50,430 nt of DNA from Peribacillus muralis (lineage in GTDB: Bacteria; Bacillota; Bacilli; Bacillales; DSM-1321): contig NZ_LMBV01000010.1 in NCBI RefSeq assembly GCF_001439925.1, positions 65,906 through 116,335 of the forward strand, given 5' to 3'. Every line of letters begins with the position of its first letter. Position 1 is the stretch's first letter. A program made the position numbers and the translations under genes. Positions 34,517 through 43,590 of this stretch are shown piece after piece. The notes beneath the pieces are model-generated. The model was not told where the DNA came from and made no database searches. It was given only the letters and a program-made list of their open reading frames with translations.

Positions 34517-36580
34517 TTATACGCGTATCCAGTGTCGGTGCTTGGCAATGGCCTCGATAAAGGCAGTACTGCTATTTTCATCAGTAATGGCTACTACACC
34601 TGCATTTGAATCAAAAGAACCTATTCCTGCCTTCGTTAAGATATCGACTCCTTCTTTTCCTGTACCTATTGCCTTGAAATGATCGTAAGCTTCGGTCACA
34701 AAGTAAATCGAGTCCTTCAATGTTTTTAGAGCATCAACACTTTCCTGACCTCCTGCTACATACACCGCATCGAACAATACCGAATCGGCTGTCAGGAATG
34801 TTTGATTCACTTCAACCTGCTGTCCTGTTGAACTTGTAATCATTCCTCGATTAATGCTGACGATTTCCGCAGTAATTCCTGCCATCTTAAACGATTCCAA
34901 TACTTGCTGAACCTCAGTTCCATTAAAACCATCTGCAGCCAAGATTGCCACTTTTCTTGTTGCGGCCGTTTTCACTTTCATCTGCTCTTGGCTTAGAGCA
35001 GGAGAGGACAGCTCCGTTTCGGCCTCTTTCTTGTTTGTTGGAGGATTCACTCCGACACCGCTGGCGATTGCTCGGGCCAGATCGAGATCTACATGGCTGA
35101 ACATCTCGACAACCTGCTGCTGAACGTCCATACTTTTCACTTTTCCCACTTCAAAGTGGAAAGCAGAAATAATATGCTCTTTCTCCACTTCCGTCATGCT
35201 ATTCCAGAATAGCTTGGCTTGGCTATAATGGTCCTTGAAGCTTTCACTGCGCTCACGCACCTTCCTGCCATCGACCTTTTCCTGGTAGTGTGCATAGCCG
35301 CCTTCCGCTTCTGAAGCAGGTTCTGGCGAGTTACCTGCAAGGGAGTTCTTATGGTAGCTGACCGGTCCTGGATTGATTGACATTCGATGCATCCCATCGC
35401 GCTGGTTGTTATGAAAGGGGCAAACCGGCCTATTAATCGGAAGCTCATGAAAATTCGGGCCTCCCAATCGCGATAACTGTGTATCGGTGTATGAGAATAA
35501 ACGTCCTTGAAGCAGCGGATCATTGGAAAAATCAATGCCTGGTACAACATGTCCAGGATGGAAAGCGATCTGTTCCGTTTCTGCAAAGAAGTTATCAGGA
35601 TTTTGGTTCAAGACCATTTTCCCGATTATTTTCACCGGCACCTGTTCTTCGGGCCATAGTTTAGTAGGATCGAGAATGTCGAAGTCAAAATTGAATTCGT
35701 CCTCCTCCTTGATCAATTGCACGCCAAATTCAAATTCAGGATAATTTCCTGTATCAATCGCTTCCCACAAATCCTGGCGGTGGAAATCGGGGTTCTTTCC
35801 GGCGATTTTCTGCGCTTCATCCCAGACAAGCGATTTAACCCCAAGGACAGGCTTCCAGTGAAATTTAACGAAATGGGCTACGCCTGCTTCATTTACAAAA
35901 CGGAATGTATGGACACCGAACCCTTCCATCATCCTAAAGCTTCTCGGGATCGCCCTATCGGAAAGATGCCACATAATCATATGTGCCGTTTCCTCATTAT
36001 TGGCGACAAAATCCCAAAAAGTATCATGAGCGGAAGCGGCCTGTGGTATTTCGTTATGAGGCTCAGGCTTCACCGCATGAATCAAATCAGGGAACTTAAT
36101 CGCATCTTGGATAAAAAATACCGGCATATTATTCCCGACCAAATCATAGTTTCCTTCCTCAGTATAGAACTTTGTCGAAAATCCCCTTACATCACGAACC
36201 GAGTCTGCCGATCCCCGCGAACCGGCTACAGTGGAGTAACGAACAAATACCGGGGTCTTGACCGAAGGGTCTTGAAGAAATTTAGCCTTTGTAAATTCAG
36301 TCATCGGCTCATATACTTGAAAATATCCGTGTGCCCCTGACCCACGTGCATGCACAATTCGCTCAGGAATTCGCTCATGGTCGAAATGGGTCATCTTTTC
36401 ACGGAAATGAAAGTCCTCCATCAATGTCGGACCGCGGGTTCCCGCTTTCAAAGAATGCTCATCCTCCGAAATGCGCAACCCTTGGTTAGTCGTCATCTTT
36501 TTCCCGGTATCATCCACTCGATATTGATCCAACTGTCGATTTTTGCTTTGTTCATTGATTTTCCCGCTTTCATTTACCAT
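34517..36580 (-). CDS. katE: Large-subunit catalase (KatE/HPII type)
   Basis: A 687-residue monofunctional haem catalase of the large clade 2 type. The active site is visible: His in RIVHARGSGAHGYF, Asn in LVGNNMPVFFIQDAIKFPDL and the proximal haem Tyr in RLFSYTDTQLSRLG. The last 140 residues (from TRKVAILAADGF) are the extra flavodoxin-like/DJ-1 domain that only large catalases have. It breaks down hydrogen peroxide; in B. subtilis KatE is SigB-dependent. ATG 36580 is selected since GGAGGGG precedes it by eight bases; the ATG at 36598 itself contains this Shine-Dalgarno. Confidence 0.93.
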   Translation of the reverse strand: MVNESGKINEQSKNRQLDQYRVDDTGKKMTTNQGLRISEDEHSLKAGTRGPTLMEDFHFREKMTHFDHERIPERIVHARGSGAHGYFQVYEPMTEFTKAKFLQDPSVKTPVFVRYSTVAGSRGSADSVRDVRGFSTKFYTEEGNYDLVGNNMPVFFIQDAIKFPDLIHAVKPEPHNEIPQAASAHDTFWDFVANNEETAHMIMWHLSDRAIPRSFRMMEGFGVHTFRFVNEAGVAHFVKFHWKPVLGVKSLVWDEAQKIAGKNPDFHRQDLWEAIDTGNYPEFEFGVQLIKEEDEFNFDFDILDPTKLWPEEQVPVKIIGKMVLNQNPDNFFAETEQIAFHPGHVVPGIDFSNDPLLQGRLFSYTDTQLSRLGGPNFHELPINRPVCPFHNNQRDGMHRMSINPGPVSYHKNSLAGNSPEPASEAEGGYAHYQEKVDGRKVRERSESFKDHYSQAKLFWNSMTEVEKEHIISAFHFEVGKVKSMDVQQQVVEMFSHVDLDLARAIASGVGVNPPTNKKEAETELSSPALSQEQMKVKTAATRKVAILAADGFNGTEVQQVLESFKMAGITAEIVSINRGMITSSTGQQVEVNQTFLTADSVLFDAVYVAGGQESVDALKTLKDSIYFVTEAYDHFKAIGTGKEGVDILTKAGIGSFDSNAGVVAITDENSSTAFIEAIAKHRHWIRV

Positions 36581-36720
36581 TTTTTCATTCCCCTCCATAT
36601 CAAAAAAATTAAGGTCGATTCATGTTGTATGTATTTTTATTATTGAAAATATTTACTGTATACTTCCTCATATACCACTCTATTTTGAAGGATAAACAGC
36701 ATTCCAAAAAATTATTATTA

Positions 36721-36824
36721 GGTTGATATATCTCCGGATTTGGTCGAATTATCTCCCAACCAGGTCGAATCACGCTCGAATCCTGTCCAATCACGCCAGG
36801 ATAGGTTGAATTATTCCTCCCCCT
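36721..36824. repeat. Degenerate 21-bp tandem repeat (five units)
   Basis: Units at 36721-36741, 36742-36762, 36763-36783, 36784-36803 and 36804-36824 share the pattern GGTYGAATYAYCTCC followed by six variable bases. Four are 21 bases and one is 20. In the minus-strand frame they would read as seven-residue repeats such as RPGWEII and RPNPEIY, but no ribosome binding site supports translation. Function unknown. Confidence 0.65.
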
Positions 36825-36857
36825 AGTTGTGTAAGACCGGGTTGGGCTACAAAACAT

Positions 36858-36904
36858 AAAAAAAGAAGCAGGAAGACCAATTTTTTGGTCTTTCCGCTTC
36901 TTTT
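36858..36904 (-). terminator. Terminator of the helicase gene
   Basis: AAGAAGC-GGAAGACCAA pairs with TTGGTCTTTCCGCTTCTT with minor mismatch, and on the minus strand a seven-base U-run follows. Confidence 0.85.
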
Positions 36905-36916
36905 CATTCAACACTT

Positions 36917-38365
36917 TTAGTTTTTAAAGGCCTCCGAAACCTTCAAAAGCTTGCCTTTGACCTTCGTGTTTTTCATCGCTTTCAAGACGAGCGGTCCTTT
37001 TTCATTGAGGATTTCCACATAAGAGACATTATCTTGAATCGTGATGATTCCGATATCTTCTGCTTTCACTCCTTCAATTTTAGCGATTGTGCCGACAAAA
37101 TCTACCGCTCTGATTTTCTTTTTCTTCCCGCCATTAAAGTACAGCTTCATGATTTGTTTATTCAATTTTTCATTTTTGTCTTTTTTTATTTTTGGACGAG
37201 CTTCCAGCTTCGCCTCGAAGTCGGTTTTTTTGTTTGATACCTCTTCTTTTGAAGGAGCAGCCCTCTTTTCGATTTCAAAGCCGATGTATTCTTGGATCTC
37301 AGTCAGGAATTTGTCCTCATAAGGTGTCACGAACGTGATGGCTTTGCCTTTTTTACCGGCACGGCCCGTTCTTCCTGTCCGATGTACATAGCTTTCCTTC
37401 TCCAGCGGCAGGTCATAGTTAATGACGTGGGTGATATTATCTATATCAATTCCGCGTGCGGCAACATCCGTCGCCACCAAGTAGCGGAATTCGCCTCGTC
37501 TGAATTCATTCATCACCGCAAGCCGATCTTCCTGAAGCATGCCGCCATGTATCATATCACAAGGATAATCCAGCTCCACCAGCTGTTCACATACTTGGTC
37601 GACCCGATCCTTCGTCCTGCAAAAAATGATGCAGCTATCAGGGTTTTCGGTAATCGTGATGTCTTTGAGCAGAGAGAACTTGTCATCCTCTTTCACTTCA
37701 ATAAGGGCATGTTCGATTTTATCCGTCGTTAACCCTTTAGCTTTAATTTCAATATCCAGGGGATTCTTCATATATTGCTTGCACAGCTTCTTTATACTCT
37801 CGGGCAACGTCGCAGAAAACAGCATCGTTACTCGCTCTTTCGGAAGCTCTTTAATGATGGCCTCCACTTGTTCGATGAAGCCCATATTAAGCATTTCATC
37901 CGCTTCATCAATCACCAAATGTGTAAGGCGCTCCAAGGCAAATGTCCCTTTCTCGATATGATCGAGAACTCGGCCCGGGGTTCCCACGACTACATGGCTT
38001 TTTTGCTTTAATTCCGCTTTTTGCAGGGCAAATGGATGTTTTCCATAAACCGCAGTGGCCTTGATCCGTTTAAATCTGCCTATATTGGTGATATCCTCTT
38101 TTACCTGAACCGCAAGTTCACGTGTCGGCGTTAAAATAAGCGCCTGTGGCTTATTCTCCTGCCAATCGACCATTTCACATATCGGGATCCCGAAAGAAGC
38201 GGTCTTGCCGCTTCCGGTTTGCGATTTCACGACAAGGTCCTGCGCTTTCAATGCGACCGGTATCACCTCACGCTGCACTTCCGTCGGGCTTTGATATCCT
38301 AAGCTCTCCAATGCCCTAACAATTTCATCACTTAATGTATAATCAGAAAAATTTAATTCATTCAT
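36917..38365 (-). CDS. dbpA: DbpA/YxiN-like DEAD-box RNA helicase
   Basis: A 482-residue DEAD-box helicase. Motifs in order: Q motif SPTEVQ, motif I SQTGSGKT, Ia PTRELAVQ, Ib [42 protein letters not shown] and [10 protein letters not shown]. The C-terminal about 75 residues ([22 protein letters not shown] onward) form the DbpA RNA-binding domain, which in YxiN and DbpA recognises hairpin 92 of 23S rRNA. It should assist large-subunit assembly in an ATP-dependent way. It is monocistronic with its own terminator. Confidence 0.91.
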   Translation of the reverse strand: MNELNFSDYTLSDEIVRALESLGYQSPTEVQREVIPVALKAQDLVVKSQTGSGKTASFGIPICEMVDWQENKPQALILTPTRELAVQVKEDITNIGRFKRIKATAVYGKHPFALQKAELKQKSHVVVGTPGRVLDHIEKGTFALERLTHLVIDEADEMLNMGFIEQVEAIIKELPKERVTMLFSATLPESIKKLCKQYMKNPLDIEIKAKGLTTDKIEHALIEVKEDDKFSLLKDITITENPDSCIIFCRTKDRVDQVCEQLVELDYPCDMIHGGMLQEDRLAVMNEFRRGEFRYLVATDVAARGIDIDNITHVINYDLPLEKESYVHRTGRTGRAGKKGKAITFVTPYEDKFLTEIQEYIGFEIEKRAAPSKEEVSNKKTDFEAKLEARPKIKKDKNEKLNKQIMKLYFNGGKKKKIRAVDFVGTIAKIEGVKAEDIGIITIQDNVSYVEILNEKGPLVLKAMKNTKVKGKLLKVSEAFKN

Positions 38366-38614
38366 ATAACAGCCTCTTTTATTGTTTAGTATCTTGCCTT
38401 ATTGTTTCCATGATCGTAATTGCCTTATACAAGGTTCTATTATACGCGATATAGTACGATAAACGATGCAATTATCCATTTGCAATGAAAAACTTGGGTA
38501 ATCGAGGAAACGATCGTGATCAATCAAAATGGACCGGCTGCTTTTCAGCATGCTAAAATATGTATGAAAAAAGGTGTAGCTTGAATAACAGATATCCAAA
38601 AGGAGAGCTGATTT

Positions 38615-38947
38615 ATGGTAATCGTGACGAATAGAATCAGAGTCAAAAAAGGGATGGGGGCAGTTATGGCTCCAGGATTTACTGCACCAGGTCCACTTGA
38701 TACGATGGAAGGTTTTGTGAAGGTGGAAGTATTATTGACCCAGAACTTAACGGATCATGATGAACTGAGCGTTAATATGTACTGGGAGAACCTCGAGAAC
38801 TTTACTGCTTGGAGAAATAGCGATGCATTTAAAGCTGCACATAAACGACCAGAATCAAGTTCCGATTCACCTAAAAAGGAATCACCGATCTTAGGCAGCG
38901 AGCTTACTACATATGAAGTTGCCTCGGTAAAGGAAATAGCAAAATGA
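38615..38947 (+). CDS. isdG: IsdG-family haem-degrading monooxygenase
   Basis: A 110-residue ABM-fold protein with the IsdG catalytic triad in register: Asn6 (VTNRI), Trp66 (FTAWRNS) and His76 (FKAAHKR), compared with N7/W67/H77 in Staphylococcus. It also has MEGFVKVEVLLTQ, typical of Bacillus homologues. It would open the haem ring to release iron in the cytoplasm, fitting the iron theme of the siderophore operon, though no Fur box was seen upstream. AAAGGAGAG precedes ATG 38615. Monocistronic. Confidence 0.87.
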   Translation: MVIVTNRIRVKKGMGAVMAPGFTAPGPLDTMEGFVKVEVLLTQNLTDHDELSVNMYWENLENFTAWRNSDAFKAAHKRPESSSDSPKKESPILGSELTTYEVASVKEIAK

Positions 38948-38956
38948 ATTTATGGC

Positions 38957-38986
38957 AAAGAGGCCGCTAATGCGCTGCCTCTTTTT
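38957..38986. terminator. Bidirectional terminator between isdG and rlmN
   Basis: AAAGAGGC (38957-38964) pairs with GCCTCTTT (38977-38984), with an inner CGC/GCG pairing and flanking T-run. The genes on both sides are convergent. Confidence 0.85.
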
Positions 38987-39007
38987 CTTGTGCTTATTAC
39001 CCAGACT

Positions 39008-40075
39008 TTATTGCGCCTCGGCTTTCTTGATTTGCTTACTTCTTAGCTGTCCGCAGGCTGCATCAATATCCGTCCCATGCTCTTGGCGGATTTTACAATT
39101 GACGCCCCTTTTTTTCAACGTATCGTAGAACGCGAGAACGGACTCCTTCTCACTTCTTTGATATTGACTATGCTCATCTACCGGATTATATGGAATCAGG
39201 TTAACATAGAGGCGATGTTTTTTATCGTCCAAAAGATCGGCGAGCTGTTCGGCTTCTTCTTTATGATCATTGACATCCTTCAATAGGATGTATTCAATCG
39301 TAATTCTCCGATTCGTTTTTTCCAAATAATAATCAAGTGATTTCATTAATTTTTCAATTGGAATCGCCCGGTTGATTTTCATGATCTTTGTCCGAAGCTC
39401 GTTATTAGGTGCATGCAAGGAAATTGCCAGATTCACCTGTAATTGAGTATCGGTGAATTCATAAATTTTCTTGGCAAGACCGCTCGTCGAAACGGTAATG
39501 CGCCTAGCAGCAATGGCAAGACCCTTATGATCCATAAGCACCTTCAAAAAGTCGATCATGTTATCAAAGTTATCAAACGGCTCGCCAATTCCCATTACTA
39601 CGACATGGCTGACGACATCCTTTTGCTCCAATTTATCGAGATGCAGTTGGACATTCATGATTTGCTCGACAATTTCCCCGCTGGATAAATCACGGCTTTT
39701 CGCCAATAAACCACTTGCACAGAAACTGCAGCCGATATTGCAGCCCACTTGGGTGGTGACACAAACCGAAATTCCGTATTTATGCCTCATCATAACGGTT
39801 TCGATAAGGTTTCCATCCTGTAATTTAAACAGAAACTTGATCGTGCCGTCAGCTGATTCCTGCTTAACGTGCTCAGTCAAGGTCTGGATTGAAAAATGCT
39901 CCTCCAGTAGCTGGATACAATCTTTATTAACATCGGTCATTTCAGAAAAACTCGTCACACGTGTCCGATAAAGCCACTCCCAGACCTGCTGTGCTCTGAA
40001 TTTCCTATGACCACGGTCCAAAAGCCATGCTGTCAATTGTTCGAATGTTAAACCATAAATGGACTCTTTCATCAT
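39008..40075 (-). CDS. rlmN: Dual-specificity rRNA/tRNA adenine-C2 methyltransferase RlmN
   Basis: A 355-residue radical SAM enzyme. Its 4Fe-4S motif is Cys112-x3-Cys116-x2-Cys119 (CNIGCSFC), followed by [25 protein letters not shown] and the C-terminal methyl-carrying cysteine in DIDAACGQL. It makes m2A2503 in 23S rRNA and m2A37 in some tRNAs. The [10 protein letters not shown] variant after the cluster resembles the Listeria type rather than the YloN type. It is RlmN rather than the resistance enzyme Cfr because of MGIGEPFDN and overall similarity. AGAGGGTAA precedes ATG 40075. Confidence 0.9.
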   Translation of the reverse strand: MMKESIYGLTFEQLTAWLLDRGHRKFRAQQVWEWLYRTRVTSFSEMTDVNKDCIQLLEEHFSIQTLTEHVKQESADGTIKFLFKLQDGNLIETVMMRHKYGISVCVTTQVGCNIGCSFCASGLLAKSRDLSSGEIVEQIMNVQLHLDKLEQKDVVSHVVVMGIGEPFDNFDNMIDFLKVLMDHKGLAIAARRITVSTSGLAKKIYEFTDTQLQVNLAISLHAPNNELRTKIMKINRAIPIEKLMKSLDYYLEKTNRRITIEYILLKDVNDHKEEAEQLADLLDDKKHRLYVNLIPYNPVDEHSQYQRSEKESVLAFYDTLKKRGVNCKIRQEHGTDIDAACGQLRSKQIKKAEAQ

Positions 40076-40143
40076 TAGTTACCCTCTTTTCATACATTAA
40101 GATTTAAATCTATAGCCTTACAAGCCATTCCTCTATAATCAGC

Positions 40144-40623
40144 TCATTTATGATAGGGCTCATTTCTATTTATCCGGAAGGCCCGATATATTTGCTCCAA
40201 TAAAACGAGCTTCATCAATTGATGCGGAAAGGTCATTTTGGAGAAGGAAAGGGCATAATCACTTCTTGAAATCACCTCGGTGCTAAGCCCGAGCGAACCG
40301 CCAATGATAAAGGCTATTTTGCTTTTCCCATAAGTGGCCAGCTGGTCGATATGAGTGGCCAGCTGATCGGAGGTAAGCTGCTTCCCGTTGATCTCAAGCG
40401 TTATGACGTAGGTGTCGGGGCTGATTTTAGCGAGGATGCGTTCACCTTCCTTTTGCTTTACAATCTCCATGTCCGCTGCACTCAAGTTCTCTGGTGCTTT
40501 TTCATCCGGTACTTCAACAAGTTCTATAGTAGCATAGGCACTTAACCTTTTTGTATATTCAGCGATACCTTGCTTTAAGTATTTTTCTTTTAGCTTGCCA
40601 ACCGTCATGATCGTTATTTTCAT
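40144..40623 (-). CDS. rlmH: 23S rRNA (pseudouridine1915-N3)-methyltransferase RlmH
   Basis: A 159-residue SPOUT methyltransferase of standard length. Typical segments are the start [35 protein letters not shown] in the knot, and the C-terminal [30 protein letters not shown] region with its conserved ending. It modifies pseudouridine 1915 of assembled ribosomes. Its position a few kb from walRK and the chromosome origin is conserved in Firmicutes. Confidence 0.94.
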   Translation of the reverse strand: MKITIMTVGKLKEKYLKQGIAEYTKRLSAYATIELVEVPDEKAPENLSAADMEIVKQKEGERILAKISPDTYVITLEINGKQLTSDQLATHIDQLATYGKSKIAFIIGGSLGLSTEVISRSDYALSFSKMTFPHQLMKLVLLEQIYRAFRINRNEPYHK

Positions 40624-40744
40624 ATATAAATATCCTCTAGCTTTCCTTATGTTTGTTGGATTTGCCTACCTATTATCATACCTCACAGATGCCTATAAGC
40701 AAAACAAGCAAATCACTTCCAATTACAAAGATGGCAGCATCACC

Positions 40745-40793
40745 TAAAAAAACGCTGACCCTATACGAGGCAGCGGCAACCAGTGGTTCAGCG
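40745..40793 (-). terminator. Probable terminator of the CxxH/CxxC gene
   Basis: CGCTGACC (40753-40760) pairs with GGTTCAGCG (40785-40793) with one bulged base, and a minus-strand U-run (A-run 40746-40752) follows. The long loop can form an inner hairpin. Confidence 0.65.
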
Positions 40794-40930
40794 AGAAGGA
40801 AATTGGTCAACATGACCCATCCCCTTGATGGATGTTGCGAAAATAGTTACGCGGATATCTGCACGTTAGCTTATCCCCAGTCCTAATGAAATGCATCGTG
40901 AAAAAATGTTAAGAACAGGTTACAAACATG

Positions 40931-40973
40931 TTATCCACAAAAGTTATCCACATATCCACATTTTCTATCCACA
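40931..40973 (+). promoter_or_regulatory. Cluster of four DnaA boxes
   Basis: TTATCCACA occurs at 40931-40939 and 40944-40952 (both perfect), with one-mismatch copies ATATCCACA (40952-40960) and CTATCCACA (40965-40973). All have the same orientation. A related TTATCCCCA lies at 40871-40879. Such density indicates DnaA binding, but the usual oriC genes (dnaA, dnaN) are not in this window. Confidence 0.75.
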
Positions 40974-40988
40974 TCTTGTATGGGAATA

Positions 40989-41150
40989 TTAGTTCCCTAC
41001 TAGATATATTGCCACGTTTCGACAATATTCACAGGTTGTTGATAACTGTTTTTCTTCCGAAACTTGCGTTAAAACCGGATAAGTTTCACATTCGTATACC
41101 ACTTCATCCAACGCCATTTCCACGTGCTCCTGACAGCAATATAATTCCAT
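40989..41150 (-). CDS. CxxH/CxxC mini-protein (BA_5709 family)
   Basis: A 53-residue protein with two metal-site halves: CCQEH near the N-terminus and CEYC near the C-terminus, which suggests a zinc-ribbon-like fold (inference). This is the small CxxH/CxxC family found beside rlmH and the walRK operon in Bacillus. No function is known. ATG 41150 is chosen because AAAGGGGG and AGCAAGG lie upstream; the open frame to 41183 has no start signal. It is flanked on both sides by DnaA boxes. Confidence 0.82.
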   Translation of the reverse strand: MELYCCQEHVEMALDEVVYECETYPVLTQVSEEKQLSTTCEYCRNVAIYLVGN

Positions 41151-41175
41151 CCTTGCTTCCCCCTTTCTTAAACTA

Positions 41176-41220
41176 TTATCCACAAGGTACTCAGTATCTT
41201 TAACTTCTCATATATCCACA
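41176..41220 (+). promoter_or_regulatory. Two further DnaA boxes upstream of the CxxH/CxxC gene
   Basis: TTATCCACA at 41176-41184 is a perfect box and ATATCCACA at 41212-41220 has one mismatch. They share the orientation of the four boxes 200 bases away and overlap the likely promoter region of the CxxH/CxxC gene. Confidence 0.65.
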
Positions 41221-41262
41221 GGTAATCGTAACAAAAAATAAAAAAAGCGCAAGAGAATATAA

Positions 41263-41292
41263 AGAACAGGAAGCAATGCTGCCCCCTGTCCT
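41263..41292 (-). terminator. Possible terminator after htrC
   Basis: AGAACAGG (41263-41270) pairs with CCTGTCCT (41285-41292) with one wobble. The nearest minus-strand U-run lies about 15 bases beyond, so the assignment is weak. Confidence 0.35.
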
Positions 41293-41299
41293 ATGCATG

Positions 41300-42520
41300 T
41301 TAAATTTCGCTGTTTGAAAGTGTAACTTCAGCCGATTCTTTCTTTCCGTCACGGTAATAAATGATTTTAACCTTATCGCCGATCTTCTTCTCATTATAAA
41401 GGTATTTTCTTAGTTCCACGACGTCATGGATTTCTTCATTATCCATTCCAACGATGACGTCAAATTCCTTCAATCCCGCTTTAGATGCCGGGGAATTGCT
41501 TTGAACGCCCGTTATCGCAACACCTGCCGTTACTTTCTTTGGCAGTTTTAACGTATTTTGCTGATGGTATTGTGATATTTCTTCTACGGATGCCAAATTC
41601 ACACCCAAGAATGCGCGTTTCACTTCACCAAATTCCTCTATGTCATTGATGATTGGAATGACCGAGTCGATCGGGATCGAAAGTCCAATCCCTTCTACGG
41701 CATTTTCTGCAATCTTCATCGAATTTATTCCGATGACCTGCCCTGACATATTTACGAGGGCGCCACCGCTGTTGCCTGGATTAATCGCCGCATCCGTTTG
41801 GATGACCTCTGCATTCCAATCCACTTGTCCGTCCTCATTGATATCGACCTCTATCGTACGCTCCAAACCGGAGATGATTCCTTGTGTGATCGAACCAGAG
41901 AATTGGAGGCCGAGAGGGTTACCGATAGCAATCACTGGCTCACCCGGCTTCAATTTTTCCGATTTTCCGAACTCTGCAATCGTCTTGATTTTATCACCAT
42001 TCACGACGATGACCGCTAAATCTGTCCACGGGTCGCTTCCTTGCAGCTTTGCAGGCAGTTTAGTACCGTCACTTAATGTCACTTCCAGCTCATTGGCGCC
42101 CTCAATAACATGATTATTCGTAACGATATAGGCTTTTCCGCCATCCTTTTTGTATACGACACCTGAGCCTGTGCCAGCTTCGGCCGAACTGTCATCAGCA
42201 TTTTTCCCTTGGCCCCAGAAGTTCGTTTCCTGGATGTTGGTGATGCCGACCACTGCGTCGCTTGACTTATCGACTGCATCGGTGACGGCACTTGTTACAT
42301 CTACAGCAAGGCTTTGCTGCGATTGCCTCGAAGGCTGGTTACTTGTTGATTTCTGTGTTGACGTATCATTATTTTCGTCATTAAGTATTCCGCTTCCGGG
42401 AAAAACCAATAATATAAGTAAAGCACCAATGATCGCGCCTCCCAAGCCAGTTAGAAAATAGCTTGCATGACCCTTTTTCCGTTTATTTCGGTTCTCATCA
42501 TGATCATCATAATAACCCAA
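41300..42520 (-). CDS. htrC: HtrA-like membrane-anchored serine protease
   Basis: A 406-residue S1C protease. A cytoplasmic basic N-terminus is followed by a membrane helix (about 22-40), a Ser/Gln-rich linker (about 50-72), a trypsin-like domain with His137 (NNHVIEG), Asp167 (WTDLAV) and Ser251 (GNSGGAL), and a C-terminal PDZ domain (about 305-400). It degrades or refolds misfolded exported proteins outside the membrane. Its position after walJ identifies it as YyxA/HtrC of the walRK region. The start is TTG 42520 (GAGAGG upstream, long spacing of 11); no better in-frame start exists. A terminator separates it from walJ. Confidence 0.9.
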   Translation of the reverse strand: MGYYDDHDENRNKRKKGHASYFLTGLGGAIIGALLILLVFPGSGILNDENNDTSTQKSTSNQPSRQSQQSLAVDVTSAVTDAVDKSSDAVVGITNIQETNFWGQGKNADDSSAEAGTGSGVVYKKDGGKAYIVTNNHVIEGANELEVTLSDGTKLPAKLQGSDPWTDLAVIVVNGDKIKTIAEFGKSEKLKPGEPVIAIGNPLGLQFSGSITQGIISGLERTIEVDINEDGQVDWNAEVIQTDAAINPGNSGGALVNMSGQVIGINSMKIAENAVEGIGLSIPIDSVIPIINDIEEFGEVKRAFLGVNLASVEEISQYHQQNTLKLPKKVTAGVAITGVQSNSPASKAGLKEFDVIVGMDNEEIHDVVELRKYLYNEKKIGDKVKIIYYRDGKKESAEVTLSNSEI

Positions 42521-42747
42521 GACCGCTTCATCCTCTCATTTTAGGAAAGTAATAATAGCCATTCTATTGTTTCGTATCCTCCCTCAATTATACTTAATTA
42601 ACGCATTTATTCTAAAAAAAGGTATCCTTATTTCAAGAGGGAGCTTATTTGACTTAGGTCAGCCGTTTTTCCTATACTTATACAGTTCTAACCAAACGAT
42701 ACCCCAATTAAACCAGTTTGTAACGTTCGAATGGAATTTTCAGCAAT

Positions 42748-42783
42748 AAAAAAAGGAATGAACAGGTTTCCCTTATCCATCCC
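42748..42783 (-). terminator. Terminator between walJ and htrC
   Basis: On the minus strand GGGATGGATAAGG pairs with CCTGTTCATTCC (wobbles and one mismatch) and is followed by seven U. It suggests htrC also has its own promoter in the 42521-42747 gap. Confidence 0.65.
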
Positions 42784-42789
42784 TTTCCT

Positions 42790-43584
42790 TTATAACGTAA
42801 CGAGCTCGGTTGGTCGTTTCGGGTCAGTATCGAATAAGGAAAATTGCTCGCCAACGACTATCCCCTTTGTCTTCAAGGTCTGCTCCACCGACATTCTTGC
42901 TAAATCCTTCATATTGTTATCAAGGCTTAAGTGGGCCAGGTAAATGCGTTTCGTCTTATCACCGGCCACTTCACTCATCGCAAGAGCGGCATCTTCATTG
43001 CAGACATGTCCAACATCACTTAGTATCCGGCGCTTGATGCTCCATGGATATTTACCCATCCTCAGCATCGAAACATCATGGTTGCTTTCGAAAACATAGG
43101 CATCGGCATTCGATATGATCCCTTTCATCCGATCACTTACATACCCTGTATCAGTAATGACCACAAGCTTCTTATCTTCATGATGGAAAACATAAAACAT
43201 CGGTTCGGCAGCATCATGCGAAACACCAAATGACTCTATATCAAGACTGCCGAACGTTTTGACTTGTTCCATTTCAAACGTGAATTTTTGCTCGGTTGAA
43301 ATGGAGCCGATTGAGCGTTCCATCGCATTCCATGTCTTAGCGTTCGCATATATCGGCAGCTTATATTTTCTGGCGACCACGCCCAGCCCTTTAATGTGGT
43401 CACTATGTTCATGGGTAACAAGGATCCCGGATAATTTCGACATATCCCGGTCTATATCCTGGAACAATGCCTCCATCGCCTTGCCGCTTAATCCGGCATC
43501 GACAAGAAAGGATTGATCCTCCGTTTCCACGAAAAAGGCATTTCCTGTACTCCCGCTGGCGAGAACACTAAAATGCATAGTCAT
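42790..43584 (-). CDS. walJ: WalJ (YycJ) metallo-beta-lactamase-fold hydrolase
   Basis: A 264-residue MBL-fold protein with the zinc motif THEHSDH (57-63), an N-terminal [15 protein letters not shown] signature, a later ITDTGYVSD and HLS at the C-terminal side. WalJ proteins are proposed exonucleases linked to DNA repair or replication-division coordination; the biochemical role is only partly settled. GGAGTGAG precedes ATG 43584, six bases after the walI stop. Part of the walRKHIJ operon. Confidence 0.9.
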   Translation of the reverse strand: MTMHFSVLASGSTGNAFFVETEDQSFLVDAGLSGKAMEALFQDIDRDMSKLSGILVTHEHSDHIKGLGVVARKYKLPIYANAKTWNAMERSIGSISTEQKFTFEMEQVKTFGSLDIESFGVSHDAAEPMFYVFHHEDKKLVVITDTGYVSDRMKGIISNADAYVFESNHDVSMLRMGKYPWSIKRRILSDVGHVCNEDAALAMSEVAGDKTKRIYLAHLSLDNNMKDLARMSVEQTLKTKGIVVGEQFSLFDTDPKRPTELVTL

Positions 43585-43590
43585 ACATAC

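Larger units (their letters stand above)
40624..40988. other. Intergenic stretch upstream of rlmH with terminator and DnaA boxes
   Basis: No gene is supported. It contains the terminator of the CxxH/CxxC gene (40745-40793), an isolated TTATCCCCA at 40871-40879 and the DnaA box cluster (40931-40973). Confidence 0.6.

Noticed and set aside
36609..36914. 101-codon open frame on the minus strand across the 21-bp repeat
   Set aside because: It would begin inside the helicase terminator, lacks a ribosome binding site and ends in AT-rich DNA. The seven-residue periodicity is explained by the DNA repeat.
38399..38599. 66-codon minus-strand frame between dbpA and isdG
   Set aside because: No ribosome binding site; it occupies the likely promoter regions of the divergent dbpA and isdG genes.
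39008..40075. Cfr-type antibiotic resistance methyltransferase
   Set aside because: The sequence around the Fe-S cluster and MGIGEPFDN follows RlmN of Listeria/Bacillus, not Cfr; it is a housekeeping rRNA/tRNA methyltransferase.
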